A DNA stretch of 64,000 nucleotides from positions 2,354,565 through 2,418,564 of the forward strand of contig NZ_KV917377.1 of assembly GCF_002019705.1 (NCBI RefSeq), given 5' to 3'. This DNA comes from Shouchella patagoniensis. Lineage in GTDB: Bacteria > Bacillota > Bacilli > Bacillales > Bacillaceae_D. Under the pieces are notes generated by a model. That model searched no databases and was not told the origin of the DNA. It worked only from the letters and a program-made list of their open reading frames with translations. Position 1 is the stretch's first letter. Every line of letters starts with the position of its first letter. The position numbers and the translations under genes are program-made. Of the stretch, positions 41,866 through 51,661 are shown piece after piece.

Positions 41866-43074
41866 TTACCCATTCCATAACTCAATGATGCCTTCAAGGG
41901 CTATATAACCAGCGCCCATCGTCACTAAAACAGTTAGAATTCCAAAAAGGAGTAACGCTGTTGGATGATGATAATCTCCAACAATTGATTTTTTCCGTGA
42001 TGCAATTAAAATCGTTGTTAAGACGATCGGTAAGATCAAACCGTTTAACGCCCCTGCTAATATTAAAAGCTGTACGGGTTGACCAATCGTTAAGAAAATG
42101 AGTGCAGAAATCGTTATAAATCCTGCGATAAACAAATTGTTTTTTTCGGCAAACACTGGATGGAACGACCTTAAAAAGGAGACGCTCGTGTATGCACAAC
42201 CAATAACAGAGCTAATCGCAGCTACGAAAAGGACGAGTCCAAATAAATAATAACCAACGTCACCTAATCCAACACGAAAAACCGTTGCCGCTGGGTTGTT
42301 CTCATCCAAGCTATAACCAGCTGATACTACACCGAGTACAGCCAGGAAAAGAAAAACACGCATGATACCAGTTGTTAAAATCCCGAGACTTGCGGCTCTT
42401 CCTACAAATTTCACATTCTCTTTTCCGGTGATCCCCGCATCCACAAGACGGTGTCCGCCAGCAAAAGAGATATAACCACCTACAGTCCCACCAACGATCG
42501 TGACAATTGGCAACAACAGGATCATATAATCCTGAGGTACAAATGCCCTGTACGCTGCTTCTTGAACGGGTGGCGCTGAATTAAACATGACATACCCAAC
42601 CATCAGTAACATCACGATTCCGCAAATTTGCATCACTCTGTCCATAACTGGTCCAAAGCGCTTAAATAAAAACAACCCTATTGTCAGAGCTGCAGTAATT
42701 AAACCACCTACAGCCAAAGGCAAATTAAATAAGACATTTAAACCGAGAGCGGCTCCGCCAATATTAGCAATATTAAAAGCAAAACCACCAAATAAAATGA
42801 GTGCCGCTATAACATAGCCAAGGCCTGGAAGAAGCTCGTTGGCAATTTCTTGACCTCTCTTCCCTGAAACGGAAATAACGCGCCAAATATTCATTTGGAC
42901 GCCACTATCAATAATAAGAGAGAGGAGGATAGCAAATGCAAAACTTGCTAAATACCGCTCTGTAAACTGCGCAGTTTGCGTTAAGAAAGCGGGTCCGATT
43001 GCCGAGGTTGCCATTAAAAATATGGCACCGCGTAAAAATCGGCTGCGGACTTTTTCGTTCACGGTATGATTCAT
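41866..43074 (-). CDS. ycsG: NRAMP-family transporter, YcsG-like
   Basis: A 402-residue protein with about eleven helices of the Nramp superfamily. The helix-1 region ATSAIGPAFLTQTAQFT differs from the metal-binding DPGN of true Mn/Fe carriers, which suggests that it moves something other than a divalent metal. Neighbouring genes for 5-oxoproline use point to an organic substrate, as inferred for YcsG. It begins directly after the DUF1445 stop codon. Confidence 0.85.
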   Translation of the reverse strand: MNHTVNEKVRSRFLRGAIFLMATSAIGPAFLTQTAQFTERYLASFAFAILLSLIIDSGVQMNIWRVISVSGKRGQEIANELLPGLGYVIAALILFGGFAFNIANIGGAALGLNVLFNLPLAVGGLITAALTIGLFLFKRFGPVMDRVMQICGIVMLLMVGYVMFNSAPPVQEAAYRAFVPQDYMILLLPIVTIVGGTVGGYISFAGGHRLVDAGITGKENVKFVGRAASLGILTTGIMRVFLFLAVLGVVSAGYSLDENNPAATVFRVGLGDVGYYLFGLVLFVAAISSVIGCAYTSVSFLRSFHPVFAEKNNLFIAGFITISALIFLTIGQPVQLLILAGALNGLILPIVLTTILIASRKKSIVGDYHHPTALLLFGILTVLVTMGAGYIALEGIIELWNG

Positions 43075-43869
43075 CTACAAGACCCCTAATTGTTCGTTTT
43101 TCACTGTTGTAATAAACATATGACCTGGCGCATGGGTGATCATTAAGTCTGGTTTACTTGCCATCGCAACTGCTTGCGGAGTGACTCCACATGCCCAAAA
43201 TACGGGTACTTCGCCTTCTTTTATCGTAACTGGATCACCAAAATCTGGTTGTGCAATCTCTTTTATGCCAATTGCGGCTGGATTCCCTATATGTATTGCT
43301 GCTCCATGAACAGACGGAAAGCGGGCGGTGACAAGACTTGTACGGATTGCCTGCTCTTCTGGCATTGGTCGCATACTTACCACGACATTTCCATGAAAGC
43401 GCCCTGCAGGTTCACAAGGAATCGATGTTTTGTACATGGGTACATTGACATCTTCTTCTTGGTGACGAATCGGAATGCCATTTGCTAACAATGCATCTTC
43501 AAACGTGAAACTACAACCAATCAAGAAGCAAACCATCTCTTCTTCCCACAAAGACAGAATATCGGTACACTCTTCTGTAAATTCACCGTTACGATAGACC
43601 CGGTAGCGCGGGAGATCTGTGCGTAAGTCAGCATCAACGCCCATTTTCCTTGATGCGACAGACCCTATATCCGTTACATCAAGCAATGGACATGCCACTT
43701 GGTTTCGTTGACAAAAGAGAAGAAAATCATAAGCATATTCCTTACGTAAGATAACTAGATTGGCTTGCGCATATCCTCTTGCAAGCCCCGAAGTTGGTCC
43801 TGTATACGTCCCATTTCGAATCTGTTCCATTATCGATCCCCTATCGTTGGAATAGAATTCAATTGTCAT
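43075..43869 (-). CDS. ycsI: Putative hydro-lyase / D-glutamate cyclase-like protein (DUF1445, YcsI)
   Basis: A 264-residue enzyme of the DUF1445 family. The conserved YTGPTSGLARGYAQANLVIL opening and the later CSFTFEDALLANGI and WACGVTPQAVAMASKPDLMI are diagnostic. Some members convert D-glutamate to 5-oxo-D-proline, which would feed the 5-oxoprolinase encoded around it. The start is the ATG after GGGAGG; a six-residue longer frame lacks a site. Confidence 0.9.
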   Translation of the reverse strand: MTIEFYSNDRGSIMEQIRNGTYTGPTSGLARGYAQANLVILRKEYAYDFLLFCQRNQVACPLLDVTDIGSVASRKMGVDADLRTDLPRYRVYRNGEFTEECTDILSLWEEEMVCFLIGCSFTFEDALLANGIPIRHQEEDVNVPMYKTSIPCEPAGRFHGNVVVSMRPMPEEQAIRTSLVTARFPSVHGAAIHIGNPAAIGIKEIAQPDFGDPVTIKEGEVPVFWACGVTPQAVAMASKPDLMITHAPGHMFITTVKNEQLGVL

Positions 43870-43922
43870 CCTACACGCCTCCCACAAATCTCTTCTTTAG
43901 TCGTAACCTTATTGCCGTGTAC

Positions 43923-44954
43923 TTATTCTTTTCCTTCTAGCTTTCTTCTAATCTGCTTCCATTTCAATAAAATGCCATTCCTGCGCATGGCCATCGCTCT
44001 CTCATGCTCAAGGTATAGCTGCTCTGCCTCTTCAAGTGACACTTCTGTAAACGTAAACGAGTCTCCCGGGCGTAGTTGAGCAAGCTTGCTTACATCGACT
44101 GCCACCGTTTGCAACGCACGGGGGTAGCCACCTGTTGTTTGTCGGTCTGCCATAAGGATAATTAATTGTCCATCCGGAGGAGCTTGAACCGTTCCAAGTG
44201 CAACCGCTTCTGACAACAAACTAAATGATTCTTCTAATTGTATGGCTTCTTCTGATTCAAGACGGTAGCCCATTCGATCAGATTGACTCTTAATCGTAAA
44301 CGTTGCTTGAAACAATTTCTTTTTACTCTCGTCCGTCAAACGATGATAATGATTGCCACGAATGGCCCTAATAACAGACCGGTCATCGCTCTGTTCTTCA
44401 ATGATCGGGCTAAATACACGCCAGTCCGCTTCCCATAATCGATTTTGTTTGGTCGCCTCTTCCATTATGGGCCGTACAAGCTCGTTTGCCTCTCCAATCG
44501 TAAGCTGATCCCCTTTTTCGAGCTTCCTGCCATTAAACCCACCTAACCCTGCCCTTAAATAGGTACTTCTGCTTTCCATCGTGACGGGGACATCTATGCC
44601 ACCTGCTACTGCCAAATAAGTACGAATCCCTTTCTTTTTCACTTTAAAAGAAAGCGATGTTCCTTGTGGGACAAAGAAAGGAGTACCAAGTGTAGAGGGA
44701 TTTCCGTTCATATACGGGGTCATTCCATCTCCTGCAATGCAAATAAGGCAACCAGCTTGGAACGTAATGGTTGGTCCAATGAATGTCATTTCAAGTACGG
44801 CAGCATGCTCCTCGTTTCCTACAGCTATGTTTGCATTCCGTGCTGCCGTTCGATCCATCGCCCCACTTTCAACAACACCTTGATGGAGATACCCTCTACG
44901 ACCAAGATCTTGCACCGTGGTAAAAAGACCGCCTTCTTCAATGAGTAGAGCCAT
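43923..44954 (-). CDS. pxpC: 5-oxoprolinase subunit PxpC (KipA family)
   Basis: A 343-residue biotin-dependent-carboxylase-like protein. The opening LLIEEGGLFTTVQDLGRRGY, then GAMDRTAARNANIAVGN, and later SQSDRMGYRLE with TTGGYPR are the family marks. Its gene overlaps the end of pxpB by 17 bases, so the two are translationally coupled. Confidence 0.95.
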   Translation of the reverse strand: MALLIEEGGLFTTVQDLGRRGYLHQGVVESGAMDRTAARNANIAVGNEEHAAVLEMTFIGPTITFQAGCLICIAGDGMTPYMNGNPSTLGTPFFVPQGTSLSFKVKKKGIRTYLAVAGGIDVPVTMESRSTYLRAGLGGFNGRKLEKGDQLTIGEANELVRPIMEEATKQNRLWEADWRVFSPIIEEQSDDRSVIRAIRGNHYHRLTDESKKKLFQATFTIKSQSDRMGYRLESEEAIQLEESFSLLSEAVALGTVQAPPDGQLIILMADRQTTGGYPRALQTVAVDVSKLAQLRPGDSFTFTEVSLEEAEQLYLEHERAMAMRRNGILLKWKQIRRKLEGKE

Positions 44955-45669
44955 GATCCACCTCTTTCTTTCGCAGAAACTCAGCTTTGGAGATTGCTTT
45001 AAACGTAACGCGGTCTCCTGCTTTCAAAAGGCTCGGAACTTCTCTGTCTGTCGAGAAGAGTTCTAATGGGGTTTGTCCAATTAATTGCCAGCCTCCTGGA
45101 GTTGAGATTGGATAAACACCCGTCTGTTTTCCGGCGATGCCCACAGAACCAGCTGGAATCTCTGTCCTTGGATTCCCGTGACGTGATGTAGCAATTCGTT
45201 CATCCATACCTCCCAGAAACGGAAACCCCGGAGCAAAACCAATCATATAGACGAGGTATTCATTTGCTGTATGAAGATTAATCACTTCTTCCCGCGTTAA
45301 ACCATTTGTTTTTGCCACATGATCTAAGTCAGGTCCAAACTCGGCGTCGTAACAAACAGGAATGGTTATCTGTTCTCCTATTTGTTTTTCCTCATGCATG
45401 TCAGCAAGACCAATGCGCTCCTTTAAAAGTCGGATCACTTCTTCTGAGACACTTCTACATTTCGTATTTTTTACTAGTTCAATTGGATCGTAAAAAACAG
45501 TTACCCCAATATAGCTTGGTACCGCTTCTTGATAGCCACAAAATGGATTTTGATTAAGCTCTTTAAGTAACCTTTGAATCTGAGCATGTACTTCAGGGCT
45601 AGCATCCTTTCCAAGATTCACCGTAATGGATGTTTCACTTAGTGCATCAAATTCAGGTCTTTGCTCCAT
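44938..45669 (-). CDS. pxpB: 5-oxoprolinase subunit PxpB (KipI family)
   Basis: A 243-residue carboxyltransferase-domain protein. Typical segments: VSEEVIRLLKERIG, EFGPDLDHVAKTNGLTREEV, YMIGFAPGFPFLGGMDERIA, and TPGGWQLIGQTPLELF. In Bacillus subtilis the homologue KipI also inhibits sporulation kinase KinA. Start: the ATG seven bases after AAGGGGGG; a longer frame upstream is not supported. It is the first gene of the pxpB-pxpC-ycsI-ycsG-pxpA operon. Confidence 0.94.
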   Translation of the reverse strand: MEQRPEFDALSETSITVNLGKDASPEVHAQIQRLLKELNQNPFCGYQEAVPSYIGVTVFYDPIELVKNTKCRSVSEEVIRLLKERIGLADMHEEKQIGEQITIPVCYDAEFGPDLDHVAKTNGLTREEVINLHTANEYLVYMIGFAPGFPFLGGMDERIATSRHGNPRTEIPAGSVGIAGKQTGVYPISTPGGWQLIGQTPLELFSTDREVPSLLKAGDRVTFKAISKAEFLRKKEVDHGSTH

Positions 45670-45916
45670 TACCATGCCCCCCTTTAAACTGTTTTTTACA
45701 CTAGTAGTAAAGCGATCAAACATTTCGATTATTTCCTTATTCCTGTATAATCGCCTCATTAAACTTATTTAACATCATACCTAACCACAAGCACGATAAA
45801 AATCCACCGTTCGTTCTAATCCTATAAAAACAACGTTTAGCGGCAACTTCACCATTTTCGTGACTAACGGCACCCCTTTCGATCAAACTCGTTCTCTGGT
45901 TCACCTTTTATTTGGC

Positions 45917-46051
45917 TTACTTCCACCTTCTAATCCACTTAATCAAAAAACCGATCATTGCTATGCCAATAACGTTAAATGAAATTCCAAATGGCGTTAA
46001 CATAAGAATAAAAAAGAAAGAGCGGTTCAAAAAAAACAAATAAATGTCCAT
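45917..46051 (-). CDS. Small membrane protein, 44 aa
   Basis: A short frame from an ATG preceded by AAGGAAG and AGGACT. The product is almost all hydrophobic (FFFILMLTPFGISFNVIGIA) with a Trp/Arg/Lys-rich end (KWIRRWK), so it is probably a two-pass or single-pass membrane peptide. Unrecognised. Located between the pxpB and MFS genes. Confidence 0.4.
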   Translation of the reverse strand: MDIYLFFLNRSFFFILMLTPFGISFNVIGIAMIGFLIKWIRRWK

Positions 46052-46100
46052 AGTCCTGCACTTCCTTTTTCGGTGAATGAATACCTACACACTTTATCCC

Positions 46101-46118
46101 GGATCTCTAGAGGAGATC
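46101..46118. other. Hairpin downstream of the MFS gene
   Basis: GGATCTC and GAGATCC pair around a short loop. There is no T run on either side, so it may be a transcript-end stabiliser rather than a terminator. Confidence 0.35.
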
Positions 46119-46139
46119 CTCGTTCTTTATCATGAGAAT

Positions 46140-47333
46140 CTATGATGTTTCTGACGGTTTTTCTAATTTAGCCACTACGATTACCGGAAAAACACATAGT
46201 AGGAGAACACTAATAAAAATGAGTATCCCTAGCCATCCATAGAAATCATAGAACAGGCCACCTACTGTTCCAGCGACACTTGAACCTAGATAATAGGAAA
46301 CAAGATATAGAGAAGCGGCTTCTGCTCGGAACTTTCCAGCTAGTGTACTCACTGAGTTTGATGCAATTGAATGGCTTGCAAAAAAGCCAAATGTGAGGAT
46401 AAGTAATGCTGGTAGCTGTATGACTCCATAAGGAAGTACTGTCAGCCATGCTCCGGCTCCCATAATGAGCACGGAAATAAGCAAGATCCGACTCTTGCCG
46501 TATTGATCTGCTTTTTTCCCCATATAAACAGAGCTAAATGTACCCGCTAGATAACTAATAAATAAAAAACTTACAACCGTTTGACTAAATGAAAAAGGGG
46601 GGTCCATTAAATAAAAGCCGATGTAATTATAGATCGTAACAAAGCTACCCATTAACAAAAAACCTAACGAAACAAGTAACATCAATCGCTTTTGTTTTAA
46701 GGCGTTCAGGTATTTCCGTGTAGTCCCAGCTATTGAAAAAAGTTCCGTTTGTTTTCTTTGTGGCGGTGCCAACATCGTCATAAAGAGTATCGTTCCAGCC
46801 GCCGCTACAAGCGAAATAACAACAATCGCTATTCTCCAATCAAAAAAGTCCCCTATTGAACCTGCAATCAATCGTCCACCCATGCCACCAATTGAATTGC
46901 CTGCAATATATAACCCCATCATTTTTCCAATTCCGTCTTTATGGAATTCTTCTGCAATGTATGCCATCGCCATTGCTGGTACACCTGCTAGGAAGAAGCC
47001 AATAAGACCACGTAAGACGAGGAACCAAGTAAACGTTGGAGCAAATGCACTCATCAAGGATAAGCAAGTTGTGGCGATTAAAGAGGCTGTCATCAATGTT
47101 TTTCTTCCGAAACGGCTTGCTAGTGGTACGGCAAGGAGTAAACCAATTGCAAGCGTAGCTGTAGAAACAGAAAGTGACATACTCGCCCTTGACGGCGCTA
47201 CATTAAAAGCGTTAGTGAGCGATGGCATAAGCGGTTGAACGGTATAAAGAATTGAAAAGATAACAAAACCTGCAAAAAACAAAGCAAGAGCAGCCCTATT
47301 ATAAGCTGTCGTTCCCTCCTGAATGCCACTCAT
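46140..47333 (-). CDS. MFS transporter, YnfM-like
   Basis: A 397-residue twelve-helix transporter. The opening AALALFFAGFVIFSILYTVQ, PLMPSLTNAFNVAPSRASMS and the motif A loop PLASRFGRKTLM match the YnfM/YgaY-type group of putative exporters. The start has AAAGGAG six bases upstream; an 18-codon longer frame does not. No regulator is adjacent. Substrate unknown. Confidence 0.88.
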   Translation of the reverse strand: MSGIQEGTTAYNRAALALFFAGFVIFSILYTVQPLMPSLTNAFNVAPSRASMSLSVSTATLAIGLLLAVPLASRFGRKTLMTASLIATTCLSLMSAFAPTFTWFLVLRGLIGFFLAGVPAMAMAYIAEEFHKDGIGKMMGLYIAGNSIGGMGGRLIAGSIGDFFDWRIAIVVISLVAAAGTILFMTMLAPPQRKQTELFSIAGTTRKYLNALKQKRLMLLVSLGFLLMGSFVTIYNYIGFYLMDPPFSFSQTVVSFLFISYLAGTFSSVYMGKKADQYGKSRILLISVLIMGAGAWLTVLPYGVIQLPALLILTFGFFASHSIASNSVSTLAGKFRAEAASLYLVSYYLGSSVAGTVGGLFYDFYGWLGILIFISVLLLCVFPVIVVAKLEKPSETS

Positions 47334-47486
47334 TGCGAACTCCTTTCTTATGCAAAAAATCATATATGTAAAATTCAATTGATTCATACAAGCATGTTTT
47401 TTATTTCCTCAAGCATACACTACTAATAGACAGAAAAGCAGCCTGAGAGAAAAAGAGGATTTTCACCAGATAGGGCAAACTATTAT

Positions 47487-47500
47487 TGAAAGCGCTTTCT
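47487..47500 (+). promoter_or_regulatory. cre site (CcpA) before a sugar ABC operon
   Basis: TGAAAGCGCTTTCT matches the consensus TGWAARCGYTWNCW at all 14 positions, 103 bases upstream of the binding-protein gene. It implies catabolite control of the transporter. Confidence 0.75.
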
Positions 47501-47602
47501 TTTTTTCGAGTACTACATCTTAATCTGCTTCATTTTTGTCAGCAATGAAGACCCCATGTTGTGATGTCGTTTCATCAACTAACTTGATTTGGAGGGATTC
47601 TT

Positions 47603-48931
47603 TTGAAAAAGTGGCTAAAAGCAGCATTGCTCATCCCCGTCTCTGCTACCCTATTCTTCATAAGTGGTTGCTCTGATGACCAGGAGGCTTCAACAGACGG
47701 AGTCGAATTAACGTGGCTCGTCCGCAGTGACCCAAACTTGATTGAATGGGAACATCGTGTCATCGAAGAATTTGAAAAGGAAAATCCAGGAATCCGCGTT
47801 CGCTTACAAACGATTCCACAAAGAGAAATTGATCAAAAGCTTCAAACAATGATCGCTGGCGGTAATGTCCCTGATGTTTGGTCACCAAACTGGGCCGACT
47901 CTGGCTTTGGAAGTTACTACACAATGGGCGCATTAAAAAATTTAACACCTTACCTTGAAAAAGATCCAGATGTCCTTGATGGTATTGATGAAACTCTATT
48001 AGATATTTACGAAATGGAAGACGGCACTTACGGGTTGCCCATTTTATCTATGGGGTCGTTTCTGTATTATAATCGCGATTTATTTGATGACGCAGGCGTA
48101 GAAACCCCAACTACGGACTGGGAAGACAAGAGCTGGGATTGGGAAGCAATGGTCGAAGCAGCTACTGCCATTACACAAAACGATCTTTCTCCTACAGAAA
48201 GAATTTATGGCATTTTAAATGACAACTCACCAAATAAAGATGCCTGGATGTTTGGTGGCGATTTATTCGCCAAAGAAAGCTATGAAACAGGCATTCTAGT
48301 TGAACCAACAGTCACTTCCAACCCTCGAAACTATGAAGCCGTGCAACATAGGTATGATCTGATTAACAAATATGAAGTGATGCCGCCACAAAGTGAAATT
48401 GCCGCCTTACAACAACTAAGCGATCCATTTCTTAGCGGGCGTGTAGGCATGGTAATGAAAGGTGGATGGGGCACTAAACAATATGCATCAAGCGATCTTA
48501 ATTGGGGTATTGCCGCTTATCCGTATACAAATGATGAGCGTGAAATCCCACTATATGTTGACCCTTGGGCAATTAGTGAAGGCAGCAAGCACCCAGATGA
48601 AGCGTGGGAATTTCTGAAATTTCTAATGGACCCTGACAAGGCAGCCAAATGGATGGTAGAGATGACACTTGAAAGTCCTGCCCATAGTGGCTTAAAAGAG
48701 TTGTGGTATGAATTAATTTCCGAACGTACTGGCATTGCGATTGCCGAATTACGAAAAGCTGATGATGGAGCCCTTAAGTATGGACGCCCGACCGACAACC
48801 ATTTGATTTCGAATTTCGCACCATTAATAAAACATCAGAACATGACCGTTAATTCCATTTATGATCGCCGCAAAGGAGTAGAAGAAGGTCTGGAGGAATT
48901 ACAAGAGAACATCAGGTCATTAACTTACTAA
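47603..48931 (+). CDS. Sugar ABC transporter substrate-binding lipoprotein
   Basis: A 442-residue extracellular binding protein of CUT1 class. The lipobox is FISGC. Typical segments: VELTWLVRSDPNLIEWEHRV, IDQKLQTMIAGGNVPDVWSP, GSFLYYNRDLFDDAGVETP and the late GRVGMVMKGGWGTKQ. It starts at TTG after GGAGGG. It delivers an oligosaccharide to two permeases encoded downstream. No ATPase or regulator gene is linked. Confidence 0.92.
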   Translation: MKKWLKAALLIPVSATLFFISGCSDDQEASTDGVELTWLVRSDPNLIEWEHRVIEEFEKENPGIRVRLQTIPQREIDQKLQTMIAGGNVPDVWSPNWADSGFGSYYTMGALKNLTPYLEKDPDVLDGIDETLLDIYEMEDGTYGLPILSMGSFLYYNRDLFDDAGVETPTTDWEDKSWDWEAMVEAATAITQNDLSPTERIYGILNDNSPNKDAWMFGGDLFAKESYETGILVEPTVTSNPRNYEAVQHRYDLINKYEVMPPQSEIAALQQLSDPFLSGRVGMVMKGGWGTKQYASSDLNWGIAAYPYTNDEREIPLYVDPWAISEGSKHPDEAWEFLKFLMDPDKAAKWMVEMTLESPAHSGLKELWYELISERTGIAIAELRKADDGALKYGRPTDNHLISNFAPLIKHQNMTVNSIYDRRKGVEEGLEELQENIRSLTY

Positions 48932-48952
48932 ATGCAAAGGAGGAATTCCGCT

Positions 48953-49888
48953 ATGGAGGCAAAAACAAAGCACTCAATGAATAAGAATCCCCTGCGTAAA
49001 GTGACAATCGGGGCAAAGCGTGAAGAGAAATTCTTCTGGTTGTTCATATCACCATGGATTATTGGCTTCTTTCTCTTTATTATCGGCCCAATGATTGCAT
49101 CGCTTTACTTTAGCTTTACTGATTATGCTGTCATGTCAGATGTATCTTTTGTAGGTTTGCAAAATTTCATTAACCTCTTCCAAGATCCTTTGTTTTACCG
49201 CTCATTGTTCGTCACGTTTGCTTATGCAGCCCTTGCAGTTCCTTTTTCAATGCTTGTTGGTCTCGGTCTCGCGATGCTATTAAACGCAAAAATAAAAGGG
49301 CAAGCTTTTTTCCGAACCTTCTTTTATGCACCCTCGATTATCTCTGGTGTGTCCGTTGCGTTTTTATGGATGTGGATTTTAAATCCTCAATTCGGGATCG
49401 TTAACTCAATTATTTATGACGTCTTTGGCATTCAAGGTCCTGGTTGGTTTACCGATCCCTATACCGTTATCCCCTCTTTTGTATTAATGCAGCTAACCGC
49501 TGTTGGAAGCACAATGATTATTTTTCTAGCTAGCTTACAACAATTACCGAAAGAACTTTATGAAGCAGCCGCAATTGATGGAGCTAGTTCTTGGCGACGG
49601 TTTCGTAACATTACTGTCCCAATGATTTCACCAATCATCTTGTTTAATGGAGTCATTTCCTTAATTGCTTCTTTTCAAATCTTCACTCAAGCCTATGTCG
49701 TCACAAATGGCGGTCCAGATTGGATGTCTTACTTCTATGTTTATTACTTATTTGAAACAGCGTTTTTCCAAAACCGGATGGGCTATGCGTCTGCACAAGC
49801 TTGGATTTTATTCTTAGTTATTTTCGCTCTGACTTTTCTCATGCTTACGCTTTCGAGAAAATCTGTCCATTACGAATATGATAAATAA
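48953..49888 (+). CDS. Sugar ABC transporter permease (MalF-like)
   Basis: A 311-residue permease with six helices after a polar N-terminal stretch. EAA loop: YEAAAIDGASSWRRFRNITV. The ATG used has AAAGGAGG eight bases upstream; an ATG seven codons earlier overlaps that site and is not chosen. Confidence 0.92.
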   Translation: MEAKTKHSMNKNPLRKVTIGAKREEKFFWLFISPWIIGFFLFIIGPMIASLYFSFTDYAVMSDVSFVGLQNFINLFQDPLFYRSLFVTFAYAALAVPFSMLVGLGLAMLLNAKIKGQAFFRTFFYAPSIISGVSVAFLWMWILNPQFGIVNSIIYDVFGIQGPGWFTDPYTVIPSFVLMQLTAVGSTMIIFLASLQQLPKELYEAAAIDGASSWRRFRNITVPMISPIILFNGVISLIASFQIFTQAYVVTNGGPDWMSYFYVYYLFETAFFQNRMGYASAQAWILFLVIFALTFLMLTLSRKSVHYEYDK

Positions 49889-49902
49889 CAAGGAGGCCAC
49901 TT

Positions 49903-50769
49903 ATGAAGTTGACATTTAAGAAGACCAACTATTCCCCCGGAGAACTATCAAGCGGCGGCAAACTTCTTACGTATGCCGGACTCATTGTTGTCCTCTTCTT
50001 GTTTTTATTTCCGGTAGCTTGGATGGTGTTTACGTCACTAAAGTCACTTGAACAGATTGTATCTGAACCGTTATCTATTTTTCCCACTACCTGGAATTGG
50101 TCCAACTATCTTGAGGTATTCCAGAACCATCCGTTTTCAACCTATTTATGGAATACATCATGGTATACGATCGTTACCGTTGTTGGGACCGTCTTTTTCT
50201 CAGCATTTATTGCCTTCGGGTTTGCCCGTTTTCGTGCAAGAGGGCAGACATTTCTTTTCGCCTTGTTGCTTAGCACAATGATGTTGCCGCAACAAGTTGT
50301 GATGATCCCTCAATACTTGTTGTTTAATACAATTGGTTGGGTTGATTCCTATTTACCACTTACGGTGCCAATGATCGCCGGGAGTGCTTTTCTCATCTTT
50401 TTATTACGTCAGTTTTATCTTGGCTTGCCAAAAGAGCTTGATGAAGCGGTCACAATCGACGGCGGAGGTTACTTTACAATCTTCTTCCGCATCATCTTAC
50501 CTTTATCGCTACCAGCAATGGCAACGGCGGCCATTATTGAATTTATGTACCGGTGGAATGATTTAATGGGTCCACTTATCTACTTAAATTCACAAGAGCT
50601 TTACCCACTCTCACTTGGCTTAGCTAACTTTACAGCAGCATATGCTGCAACGCCGTGGCAGCTATTAATGGCGGCATCTGTCATGGCTGTTCTACCACCA
50701 CTCATTCTGTTCTTCTTTGCACAAAAATACTTTATCCAAGGTGTTGTGATATCTGGGACAAAAGGATAA
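49903..50769 (+). CDS. Sugar ABC transporter permease (MalG-like)
   Basis: A 288-residue permease, six helices, EAA loop DEAVTIDGGGYFTIFFRIIL, and the C-terminus QKYFIQGVVISGTKG in the usual YFxxG form. It follows the other permease by 14 bases with AAGGAGG in the gap. A long hairpin terminator follows. Confidence 0.92.
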   Translation: MKLTFKKTNYSPGELSSGGKLLTYAGLIVVLFLFLFPVAWMVFTSLKSLEQIVSEPLSIFPTTWNWSNYLEVFQNHPFSTYLWNTSWYTIVTVVGTVFFSAFIAFGFARFRARGQTFLFALLLSTMMLPQQVVMIPQYLLFNTIGWVDSYLPLTVPMIAGSAFLIFLLRQFYLGLPKELDEAVTIDGGGYFTIFFRIILPLSLPAMATAAIIEFMYRWNDLMGPLIYLNSQELYPLSLGLANFTAAYAATPWQLLMAASVMAVLPPLILFFFAQKYFIQGVVISGTKG

Positions 50770-50809
50770 AAAAGGGTCTATGTTTTATAGCAATGAATGA
50801 TCTAACGCT

Positions 50810-50864
50810 AAGCTTGTCGACATATTCTCGTAAAAGCGAGATTGTGGATTGACAAGCTTTTTTA
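50810..50864 (+). terminator. Terminator of the second sugar ABC operon
   Basis: An outer stem AAGCTTGTC / GACAAGCTT encloses a smaller stem (CTCG / CGAG) and is followed by TTTTTT. Confidence 0.8.
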
Positions 50865-50938
50865 CGCATAAATGAACAGGAATGAGCAACCCTTTCACCA
50901 TCATTTCATTGTAATGACCGGCACCTCATCACGCTTTT

Positions 50939-51661
50939 TTAGTTTGTTTCGCCCACTCTCCACGCACCCACTATCTCACACAGGTTAACCAATTCTCTTA
51001 CTCCTACATATTGGAGACGATTGCGTTCATCTAAACGGTGCAACGTTCGTTCCGTTACTTTTTGGGCAGCATCCATACTATGGCGCTCCACTGAATGCAC
51101 AATTTCCTTCATATCCTCAAGAAAATAAACGGTTGGGCGCATCGTCCGAATGATGAGGATTTGTCTAATATGCATTGGTGTAAACAAGCGATATCCATTG
51201 TCTGGGCTCCGTTCTGGTTTAATTAGTCCTTCTTGTTCCCAATGGCGAATCGCTGAAGGTGAGACATCCGTTAAAGTGGCGGCCTCTCCAATTGTCATAT
51301 GAGCTCTGAGCTTTTTGTCTTCAATTGGTGACAGATCCGGGTCTCGAAGTAATGTTAGTGTTTGTTCAGTTACTGATTTCTCATGGTTTAGCTTTGCTTG
51401 TTCGGCATTTACAATCCAGAGAGCCTCACTCGTTTGCCCTTGTGTCATTTTGCGCAGAATATCAACTGTACAAGCAAAACCAAACCCATTTGATAAGGCA
51501 CGAGTACAACGGAAATACGCCAAATGAACGTCTGTATATAAACGATAGTTTGACTTTGAACGTTCTGGTAGAGGGATAATGCCCCACGATTCATAATGAC
51601 GCATCGCACTCGTGCTTATATTCAGTTTACGCGCAATATCAACAGGCCGATGATACCTCAT
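50939..51661 (-). CDS. Regulator with two MerR-type DNA-binding domains
   Basis: A 240-residue protein with two separate MerR winged helices: residues about 3-65 (PVDIARKLNISTSAMRHYES, WGIIPLPERSKSNYRLYT) and about 122-185 (MTIGEAATLTDVSPSAIRHW, EQEGLIKPERSPDNGYRLFT). No effector-domain cysteines are seen. Ordinary MerR proteins have one such domain and dimerise; a tandem form could bind DNA as a monomer or bridge sites. It is divergent from the UvrA-like ATPase gene and is its probable regulator. Start after GGGGGG. Confidence 0.85.
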   Translation of the reverse strand: MRYHRPVDIARKLNISTSAMRHYESWGIIPLPERSKSNYRLYTDVHLAYFRCTRALSNGFGFACTVDILRKMTQGQTSEALWIVNAEQAKLNHEKSVTEQTLTLLRDPDLSPIEDKKLRAHMTIGEAATLTDVSPSAIRHWEQEGLIKPERSPDNGYRLFTPMHIRQILIIRTMRPTVYFLEDMKEIVHSVERHSMDAAQKVTERTLHRLDERNRLQYVGVRELVNLCEIVGAWRVGETN

